64,000 bases of DNA from Neodiprion pinetum (Eukaryota; Arthropoda; Insecta; Hymenoptera; Diprionidae), in assembly GCF_021155775.2 (NCBI RefSeq), contig NC_060237.1, positions 26,812,778 through 26,876,777 of the forward strand, given 5' to 3'. This document shows, one piece after another, positions 1 through 8,058 of this stretch (its first letter is position 1; every line of letters starts with the position of its first letter). The notes below the pieces were generated by a model. That model ran no database searches, had not been told where the DNA came from, and saw only the letters and a program-made list of their open reading frames with translations. A program made the position numbers and the translations under genes.

Positions 1-1071
1 TCCTGGAGTGAAAACCCAGAACAATGACGTGCTTGAAAGGCTTACCAATTCGACGAAAAGGTGCAGTGAGCTGCCGTCAGAACAAAGTTCTCAGATATCA
101 AACTGCCTCCGCAGTACCGACTCCACCGTTTGGCAAATCGTAGCCAACAGCTGCCATGTGGGGAAACTCCCTACGCGCGGCCCTTGTTCCTCCCACAATC
201 AACTTTTGGGACTTGATCGCGCACACGGATCTGTTCACTTTCTGTCGATTCAGGGTCAAAACCGGTGAGTCTACTTGTTCATAAGTGTACCGGGCATATT
301 CAGCGCATTCTGAAAATATAATCGCAATTTACGTCGACGGTTCTTCGAGGCAGTCGTGTACCTGGACTGGCGATAAAAGTTGCAGGATAATTTTAAGCAG
401 ATGAAACTCACTCTGTCTAGCAATTTCACCTCGTCCCTCACCAACCGGACTTCTAGTGACAGTCGGACTCGGCTGCGTGGTTTGCGGTCGGCTGTTTGGA
501 CAGCAAACGACTGGTTCAAATCCGACATACCCGCAAATCGAATCCGGTTCATTACCAGCCACCAATTCCGAGAATACGATCTCGCAGTTTTTCAGCAAGG
601 CACAAACCCCGGTAGCGCCGCTTGTCAATTCGCATGAATCACCTGGAGTGTGTGGGCGAGAAATGTTAGTTCTAATCACAAGCCGATCGACAAGATCGAA
701 TGCTTTCGGAAACTCGTGAAAGGGCCACGAGTTGCCATTTGGCTTTCGATCTAAAATCGAAAATTGAGAAATTAAGAATTTGTAAAGTGTTAATTACATC
801 GGTTTTAGATGCGTATTGGAATTTTTAACCATCGGAAAAAATTGTAGACATTAATCATAACACCGCGTGATTCAAATTTTCAAATTCCTTCCAATTTATT
901 TTTATTTTTTTTTTTTACTTGAACCTTGCTCTCATTACGTACCAAAGACAATAGTTCATCATGAGAACAGAAATCGTATAATCATACAATTCCACGATCG
1001 AACTCACCTTCTTCCGCCGACTCGACGCGGTGCGTCGCGTAAAGGATAAACACGATAACCGGGAGAATCAT
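1..1071 (-). pseudogene. Clip-domain serine protease, 5' part, frameshifted
   Basis: Minus-strand gene running off the left edge. Exon 1 (1071-1008) starts at ATG 1071 and codes a hydrophobic signal peptide; its donor is GTGAGT. Exon 2 (642-412) is a clip domain with all six cysteines, including the CC pair, and is phase 1 at both ends. Exon 3 (309-46) carries the pro-region cysteine, the IVGGT activation site, EFPHM and the catalytic-His segment ending LTAAHC, then a GTAAG donor. In exon 3 the frame breaks between GYDLPNGGVG and YCGGSL. Alignment with the paralog at 3.5-4.5 kb shows a 4-base deletion there (around positions 118-122), which brings an in-frame TGA. The Asp and Ser exons lie outside the window. 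In this family such proteins are secreted zymogens of proteolytic cascades. It is either a young pseudogene or an assembly error; otherwise it would be a snake-like CLIP protease. Confidence 0.75.
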
Positions 1072-1973
1072 CTTCGACGACAAGTAACTCCTCTGGTCCG
1101 TTGAACAGTGATTGCGGAACGTTAAATACCGAGGTATAGCAACTGAAAATCCCCACCAAGCGAAACCGATCCGGGCTTCGCCGAAATGCTGGTTCCGTTA
1201 TTTGCATATTTATATTTTTATCAGAAAAAAACCTCATTTTTATGCAAAACAAGGCGATCACCGATTTCCGCTTCATCCATCGTCTGATAAAACGCTACGA
1301 ACACGAAAACAATCAGAAGGATGAGGAGGATGCGGCTCGAGACAGAAGTCTTTTTAACATTCTGTAACAATTATTCAACCCTTATCATATCCGTGCGTTT
1401 GGTCGAGTGCGTAAATTGCACGCAGAAACAATTAGCTCCGCATATTGCGAAGCCCCTACGTCATAGTTCGCCGGTTGTATTTTTTAAATATCTCGTAACG
1501 TCAAGATTGCAGTAATTACGTCCGATCGTTCTTTCATTTTTAACATATTCGGCAATCCGCTGCTGTACGATAGCTGCTCGATATAAATGGCAAAACTTAG
1601 TACAGTGACAGTGGCATTAAGAAATATCTGCACTGTAGAATTCCAATCGCGTTGCAGTACACAAACAGCACCTGCTTATCATCATCCGTCGACAAAATAG
1701 ATCGTACAATATTTTGCTCTTTCTTTTCTTTTATTTTATTTTATTTTATTCTTTTCTTTGATTTTCATCAACAACAAAAAAACCAGTTTTCACACCCAGA
1801 AATCAAAGCTTAGTTTCCAAAACGTGTGTGAAATGCCAGCAGGTTGCATCTCGCTTCGTGAATAACGTCATCATATCTCGTATCTCGTGTTCCCAGAAAA
1901 ATGGAGAGGAAAAGAAGCGAACTCGTCTTATCGTCAGAAATAATCGTGGTATCATTCTACGTTTACATTTACT

Positions 1974-2008
<35 letters not shown>

Positions 2009-3452
2009 AAAAAAATTACTTGTTATATCCTCAATTAATAATTCTCAGTTTTTAAAAACAATCCTAAGAAAAATATGGCTGTTATTAAATAAAATGCTCA
2101 CTCTAACTACTCTAACTACGGATAGGGAATAAATGTGAAATGTACGACTTTCGATTGCTTATATTTCAAATGGTAATATTTCAAATGGTTTTATGGTAAA
2201 GGAAGTGTTAATAAAGATTTTTTTAATCTTCATCATCAGATGAATCATCCTCATATTCGGAGTTCGAATCAATTTGATCATCTTGCGTTTCTGTACGGTG
2301 CGAGAGAGTGAGAACTAGAGAAAGAGTGAGAAGGGTAGAGAGGCGCGGAGTGGGAAATACATAGTTCTCAGCACTTGCACGTACCTCACTTTATCAATAA
2401 TTTTAGCTTTTTTACGTTGTAGAAACCGTCAGATTATATTATATCCGTAATTTTTACATGATTTCCTTCAAATTAAAAAAAAAAATAACCGCGCTCGAAT
2501 ACTTCCAGGTGACGTTTTTTTTTTGCAAACTAATTACTCGCTTATGCTCTTATATCATGATCAAATCGTCAGAATATGGAAATTGACGCTTTTTTCCATG
2601 TAATTAACTTACCTTCTATTAATCTGACGAGCTCGAATTAATTTGAGGATCGATTTTTTTTTTACTAATCTGATTGGCTACCCTAGACGCACCCTTGTAT
2701 ATTAAGGGTTCATATATGGTGGTCGTTCATAACAGGGTGCAAGGTTTCCTCCCTTATATTGTTCTGTCGGGCTTGAATAAAACCCAAAATCCCCTCTTGA
2801 GCTCCCCTACTATTAGAAACTAGAGCTTCCATACCGAGCTCTTTATTAGTCAAATTGAAACTTGTTATTTATCAAAAGTATATAACTCGTTTACGGTGCT
2901 GGCGAAAAAGTCAATTATTATTTACAGATTCTTGCAGACAGTCTCCAGGCCGAAGACACTGCAATGCTCGTTCACAACTCACAAAACGTGTAAAAAAGTT
3001 TGACTTACAAGGATTGAAACCACCTTTATTGAATATCTTTCAGGATCGTGCGATAATACGAGTATATTCTAGAAGCGGCTGACATTTGAAAATGTTTTTT
3101 TTTTTTTTTCGATTTATAGGTATAATTTTATGTTATACCGGCATGATGGGAAGGATATAAGGATGCAGCTTCGCACGAACGCATACCTACCCATAATCTT
3201 GCCAGTCTCTAACCGCAGTCGATGCACCGAGAAATTAGTTCGAAAATTTATATAAGAAAAGTGTTTGCCGCCTGGATTGATTCTCTCGATAAGATGAAGC
3301 TTGGAAACTGTCTTCGGGTCGAAAGTTGACGCGATATATTCGTTACTAAAAGATACGGCGATATACCGCCGGGTCTATTGAATTTTTAATTCCATCCGAC
3401 GATTACAATGTTGACTATACAAGTGCAGTTCGGTGTGATATAGGATACATCT
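1072..3452. other. Intergenic DNA between two protease copies
   Basis: No convincing gene. It holds a run of 31 T at 1977-2007, a TTTTA-rich stretch near 1727-1750, short direct repeats near 2105 and 2160, and poly-T tracts near 3100. About 2690-2830 looks like a retroelement LTR fragment: a TATATTAA-like box is followed by an AATAAA within about 90 bases, then a C-rich tail. No flanking duplication was seen. The 3' exons of the protease copy at 3.45-4.5 kb, which should lie here, are absent. Confidence 0.45.
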
Positions 3453-4503
3453 TGATGCTACGGCTTTCGTTGTTCCAGTCGTGGATGATGTGCGGAGACA
3501 AGCCGGTCTGATCCAGCCGTCGAAAGGCACCCTGGACTCGAGGCGAAGAAGCGCGATGTCGTGGTACGAAGAAGAAGGCTTGTATCGAGAGTATCTGATC
3601 CGCTCGGCGATGCGACGATCCTCCGGTTTCGCCCCGTCGTCGGAACGCTGGAGGTTCAAATCGCCAACGCGGACCCATTTCGCAGGGCCTCTAGGAATTG
3701 AACAGGCATCTGGTAAGGTGTAAAGGTAAAGAACAATACCAAGGACCAGCAAAATGTGCAAACCAGTGTCGATGATGGAATTCCAAATGATTTAACAGCG
3801 ATTCGCGATAACCTTGTTACACCGCGTCGACCACGTTTGCGGTTTGATTGACCAGCAACTTTTCTTGCATGGTTTTACTCGCAGTCCTGCAGTGAAATCC
3901 CAGAACAACGATGCGGTGGCAAGGCTTGCCAATACAATGAAACGATGCAGTGGGCTGCCGTCAGGACGAAGTTCTCGGATATCAGAGCGCCGCTGTGGTA
4001 CCAGCCGACTTCACCGGTTGGCAAATCGTAGCCAACCGCTACCATGTGGGGAAACTCCATATGCTCGGCCCTTGTTCCTCCCAGAACGAACTTCTGGGAC
4101 CTGAACGCGTACTGGGAAACGTTAACTTTCCGTTCTGTGCCTGAGGTAATCACTGGCGACCTCTAGACGTAAACGTACCCAGCCTATTCAGCGCATTCTA
4201 TAAAAGTAAATGAAATTCAATATGTGAACCAATGGCACAGCTATAATTCACGCTTGCAAAATTCGAGATCATTTTCAGGCGCAGGAGACTCACTCTGTCT
4301 TGCTATTGCACCTGGTTCATCGTCGATCGAGTTTCGGGTTACTCGTGGACCCGAAGTTGGACAGCAAACGATTAGCTCATAACCGGCATATCCGCAGAGC
4401 GAATCGGGCTCGTTGCCGTTCTCCAATTCCTGGAACACGACCTGGCAGTTCTTCAATAAAGCGCGAATCCCGGCCTCACCATTCGTCGACTTGCATGCCT
4501 CGC
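3453..4503 (-). pseudogene. Clip-domain serine protease pseudogene
   Basis: Three minus-strand exon relics homologous to the copy at the left edge. The clip exon (4503-4294) keeps phase 1 at both ends, but its second cysteine is replaced by Arg. The His exon (4197-3930) has two in-frame TAG codons just after its start, where the sister copy has Tyr and Glu codons. It has lost the pro-region cysteine, and the cysteine that pairs with the catalytic-His loop (the CGG of CGGSL) reads HSG. Its donor is GC instead of GT. The Asp exon (3690 to about 3453) keeps WVRVGDL, RIAERI, HDIALLRL and IRPACL, then stops matching where ATGWG should follow. No signal-peptide exon and no GDSGG exon were found nearby. 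Intron sequence flanking the His exon also resembles the left copy, so the two arose by segmental tandem duplication. Confidence 0.88.
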
Positions 4504-4691
4504 CTGAAACATTGTCCAGCGTAAGGAACTTTTATCCGAATCCCTTCAACTATGAATGAGGTAAGGTTTCGTAGGATATGGTCAAACTTTGTTTATTCAA
4601 TACAACGTTTCGGCCGGGCCCGGACGGCCATCACCAGGATAAAAGGGGGGTGACAAACTTGGAATAAATGTTATGCATTCACCATGATGCT
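4504..4691. other. Spacer with a palindromic GC-rich repeat motif
   Basis: Positions 4601-4640 carry a palindromic block, CGTTTCGGCC then GGGCCC then GGCCATCACCAGG. From memory, 'cgtttcggcc ... ggccatcatcagg' motifs recur near the ends of some retroelements such as Penelope-like elements; this was not verified. No reverse transcriptase is present. It lies between the protease relic and the ParB-like fragment. Confidence 0.3.
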
Positions 4692-4864
4692 GCAGGACTT
4701 CTAGCCAACCCAAATTTTTCCAATCGCAGCCAAGAGAACCTGGCGTTGGCTTCCGTTATGACGAAGTCAGCGTCAGGAGAACGAGGAAAGACCTGCCAAA
4801 TGGAAATAAAACCGAACGTGTGTTACGAGATTTCGGATTCATAGTTCGAGGCATCAGGCAGTAG
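4692..4864 (+). pseudogene. C-terminal fragment of the ParB-like gene, inverted copy
   Basis: An open stretch reading toward higher coordinates encodes the last part of a protein like the minus-strand ORF at 5187-5699. The final 40 residues share GVGFRYDEVSVR, TER and DFGF, with 26 of 40 identical by eye, and end at TAG 4862-4864. Nothing corresponding to the N-terminal two thirds, including the RFSQ and DHRR motifs, is present, and there is no ATG in frame at a sensible place. It is directly followed by the left inverted arm (4867-5095). The simplest reading is a truncated relic of an older copy left after a local inversion. Confidence 0.8.
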
Positions 4865-4866
4865 TA

Positions 4867-5095
4867 AGTAGTATAGCAGCAGGGTCTCCAGCACACCGAA
4901 ATTTTTCTAAGTCCCCGAAGGAGAAAAAAAAAAAAATGTTGGTTTAAAAAATTATTCAGACTCTTAGTCCATGCAAGGTCCGAGCGACTGCCCGCAGCTT
5001 CGGTGAGCTTCAAACATCAAGCGCAACGCAGGTACTCGTTACGAGGTAAAACATGTTTGCTATTAGCAAAATAAATCGAGGTTATTAATAAGGCA
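4867..5095 (+). repeat. Left arm of near-perfect inverted repeat
   Basis: 229 bp that match the reverse complement of 5744-5973 with about three substitutions and one length change in an A-run (13 versus 14). It contains a poly-A tract and no ORF of note. It follows the C-terminal fragment of the ParB-like gene, while the other arm lies just upstream of the intact copy's start codon. The arm therefore looks like the 5' flank of a gene unit that was once in tandem. Confidence 0.93.
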
Positions 5096-5097
5096 GT

Positions 5098-5103
5098 TTT
5101 ATT
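5098..5103 (-). terminator. Polyadenylation signal AATAAA for the ParB-like gene
   Basis: AATAAA on the minus strand about 85 bases past the stop codon of the 5187-5699 ORF, a normal spacing for a short eukaryotic 3'UTR. Placement is by motif only. Confidence 0.5.
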
Positions 5104-5186
5104 CAAAATAATTATAGTGGTCAAACTTTGCGCATTCGTATCGTAATGTACTATTCCTTGGACAAACTTCGGGAGAACTTTGCACT

Positions 5187-5699
5187 TCAGTGCATGGTGC
5201 CCGAAACTTTGAATCCGAAATCTAGTAAGGCACGTTCGGTTTCACATCTATTTCGCAGGTCTTCCCGCTTCGTCCTGACGCTGACTTCGTCATAACGGAA
5301 GCCAACGCCAGATCCTCTTGGCTGTGGCGTTTGCCTCGCGATTCTCTTACGCATGGCATCGCCGGCGTTTCGCGTCTTGAATCTCTGGTACGGATGTAAA
5401 GCCTCGTCGAGTTCGTCATCTTCCTCGTACACATCGATCGGAACCGACAACGTTTTACTCCGACTTATCACTGCGGCACCGATTCGCCTGTGGTCCAACA
5501 TAACGAAGTAATCGTATCGGGCTGGGTGAACCGCAATCACCGAATCTCCTTGCCAGCCTTTCTCGCTCATAGAGGCGGCCAAGTCTCCGATGTAAACGCC
5601 GCCCTGTGTGAACTCGCCCATGTTGCTTTGGGAGAATCTGATTTTCCCAGACCGGATAAGCCTGCGTACATCGTCTACAGCTATTACGTGCGTTCGCAT
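5187..5699 (-). CDS. ParB/sulfiredoxin-fold domain protein, candidate bacterial transfer
   Basis: Intronless ORF of 170 aa. ATG 5699 is the first Met after an in-frame TAA. Residues about 8-80 show the pattern of the ParB/Srx-like nuclease fold found in bacterial plasmid-partition proteins and in C-terminal domains of polymorphic toxins: IRFSQ at 20-24, a Gly-rich turn, LAASM and GW at 40-49, a short beta strand, then LDHRR at 68-72. Residues 88-140 are first acidic, then basic. There is no signal peptide or membrane segment. Neighbours are eukaryotic protease genes on both sides, and an AATAAA follows, so it is not simple bacterial contamination. The family call is from motif pattern only; enzymatic activity is not implied. 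Alternatives are a diverged insect-specific protein or a domesticated mobile-element gene. A diverged fragment and an inverted repeat nearby show that the unit has been duplicated. Confidence 0.55.
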   Translation of the reverse strand: MRTHVIAVDDVRRLIRSGKIRFSQSNMGEFTQGGVYIGDLAASMSEKGWQGDSVIAVHPARYDYFVMLDHRRIGAAVISRSKTLSVPIDVYEEDDELDEALHPYQRFKTRNAGDAMRKRIARQTPQPRGSGVGFRYDEVSVRTKREDLRNRCETERALLDFGFKVSGTMH

Positions 5700-5743
5700 C
5701 TTATTGAGATATTTGTTGTATTTCTCTTACTTATCATCATGAG

Positions 5744-5973
5744 TGCCTTATTAATAACCTCGATTTATTTTGCTAATAGCAAACATGTTTTACCTCGTAA
5801 CGAGTACCTGCGTTACGCTTGATGTTTGAAGCTCACCGAAGCTGCGGGCAGTCGCTCGGACCTTGCATGGACTAAGAGTCTGAATAATTTTTTAAACCAA
5901 CATTTTTTTTTTTTTTCTCCTTCGGGGACTTAGAAAAATTTCGGTGTGCTGGAATCCCTGCTGCTATACTACT
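5744..5973 (-). repeat. Right arm of near-perfect inverted repeat
   Basis: Reverse-complement partner of 4867-5095. It lies about 45 bases upstream of the start codon of the minus-strand ParB-like ORF and about 170 bases upstream of the plus-strand protease start, so it probably contains 5'UTR or promoter sequence for one or both. The loop between the arms is about 650 bp and contains the intact ORF. Confidence 0.93.
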
Positions 5974-6146
5974 ACATGCGTACCTGCACCAAGTGCGGAT
6001 TATTATACGCTGTACAGCGACCGCTGATAAAAGTTTATAAGCACAGTTGACGTAATCGCGTTCGGGGTTTATCACACTTTGACGAATCGGTTCGCCTCTA
6101 CGTATAACCGAACTGGCAGAACTAGTCGGAATCATTTCGTTTCAAG

Positions 6147-7863
6147 ATGCGGTTATTCTTGAAGAGAACCGCTTTTCTCATACCGCTTCTCGTCGTACGA
6201 TACAGTCAAGTTTTCGGAGTCGGTGATAAGAGCCGGGAGAGTGAGTTGACGGTTTTTAAACAAGTTTACACAAATTATTATGGAATTTTCGATTACTCCT
6301 TACGTTCTACGATTATACATTGTCTCTGCAGAGTGTAAGGAATACGCAAGTTTTGTCTACGCGGATGAAGAAGTTCCAGTTCTGCGAATAAATGCCGGTA
6401 AAAGTTCGGTCTCGCGTTGCGGTATCGTCGAGGTTCCGCTTATCATAGGTGGATCAAAAGCTGTTAGAAAAGAATTTCCACACATGGTTTGTAACGACAG
6501 GTTTCTTTACAGGTATATCGGATAAGTGGGAATGAAAAATCGAATTATCGCGATCTGAAAACAAAAAAAAAAAAAAAATATTAGACACGCGAATCTTTTT
6601 AAAATAACCCTATCGCACGTCGTTTACAGGCGCTGATCGGTTTCGGTAATTCCACCATCTCGTGGCAGTGCGGAGGATCTCTGATCTCCGAAAGCTTCGT
6701 CTTGACTGCTGCCCACTGCTTGGAATCTCCCAACACGTAAGCGTGAATCAAACTTGACAATAATTTATCGTTTAATAATAATCAGTATATACGGTTTGAA
6801 TTCATGCGTTCTGATTTTCCGGTTCGTCTCGGACGAGGAACCGAAACTCATCAGGACGAATCGCTTCGCTCGGTCACTCTTTTGCGTGTGCGATTAATCG
6901 ATGAATCATAAAATGATCGGATTGATTTCAGAGGACCGGCTACGAAGGTGAGAGCCGGATTAACGAATCAGAAAAATCCAGAGGACGGGATGCAGGAGAG
7001 AAACATCGCGGAAAGGATCAAGCATCCGAAATATCAGCTGCCTGCCCGCTACCACGACGTAGGTTTGATCAAAGTCAATGACCCGTTTGACCTGAACGCA
7101 GAAATTCGTCCGGCTTGTCTTCACACGGAGAACGATATTCCCGGCACAAAAGGAATAGCAACTGGCTTCGGAAAGCAAGCTTTCGGTATTTCAGTGTTAA
7201 ATCAAATAAAAAGTAATAAAATTGCGGTAAATCTTTTGCCAGGTTTCGAACAGCCATCGTTTCTTGTACCTCGGTGTCAAGTCTGCAGAATCGGCGATCC
7301 GGTTGTCCAGCAAATTCGTTTCGACCGCTTCTGCGTTCGTTCGTTTTCGTGCCTCAGTACGAACATGTCATAATTGTCACGAGCGATAATTGGAACTCGA
7401 ATCTGTATGACGATTGCGGTGAAATCGACTAATTGGGCCGCTGATCTCTCTTGTTTCAGAGCGCGAAAATGGCAGCGACGATCTCATGAAGGTGCAGCTG
7501 ACTTACGTGCCGGAAAACGATTGCAGGAAAACTTTCAAGGTGGATATTGGCGGAAGACAACTGCCCGATGGTTTGATACCGAGCTTAATCTGCGCCGGTG
7601 AATTGGGCGGTGGTAAAGACACCTGTCAGGTGATTGGAGGATTCGAAATGAAATCGTTTTCCGCGTTTCCTTATCGACTTCCGATATCTTTACAGGGTGA
7701 CAGCGGCGGGCCCCTTCAAAGGGTCCTAAACGATCCCTATTGCATGTACAGCATTGTGGGTGTAACAAGTTTCGGAAAATTTTGTGGGTTCAAAAATTCA
7801 CCAGCCATATACAGCAGAGTTGCTTCCTACATTGACTGGATCGAAAGCAACGTTTGGCCTTGA
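6147..7863 (+). CDS. Snake-like trypsin-type serine protease without clip domain
   Basis: Six exons: 6147-6240, 6332-6486, 6630-6736, 6932-7185, 7460-7629 and 7696-7863. All phases agree, giving 315 aa. A signal peptide (residues about 1-23) is followed by a short pro-region whose Cys and the CG before the protease unit can link pro-peptide and catalytic domain. Activation is at VPL|IIGG, after Leu rather than Arg or Lys, as in snake-type zymogens. The triad is visible: TAAHC (His), HDVGL (Asp) and GDSGGP (Ser). An Asp six residues before the Ser predicts trypsin-like cleavage after Arg or Lys. Family members act outside the cell in cascades such as Toll activation or melanization. Unlike the two minus-strand relatives it has no clip exon, and it has an extra intron just after EFPHM. 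It appears intact and is the only whole protease gene here. Confidence 0.93.
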
Positions 7864-8052
7864 ATAAGTCCGACTTTTTATTGTTATTCTCACTCTTTAA
7901 TTGTTTATAATTTTGGTTTTCTTCGAAATTTTCAACCTCGAAGAGAAGACAAAAAGAAATACCTGTAAATCTTGTTTTTCGGAGATTTCTTTTGCTCGTC
8001 AAATATATTTGACTGTTTTTCTTTTTTTTTCCCCCTCATTATTATTATTTAC

Positions 8053-8058
8053 AATAAA
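8053..8058 (+). terminator. Polyadenylation signal AATAAA for the plus-strand protease
   Basis: AATAAA about 190 bases past the protease stop codon, the first canonical signal downstream on that strand. Confidence 0.55.

Noticed and set aside
1..270. Plus-strand ORF over the left-edge protease
   Set aside because: It is the antisense shadow of the minus-strand protease exon, as are the plus ORFs at 380-719 and 3814-4144.
5490..5822. Plus-strand ORF with a hydrophobic C-terminal stretch
   Set aside because: Antisense to the ParB-like ORF and its upstream arm; the hydrophobic part comes from AT-rich repeat sequence.
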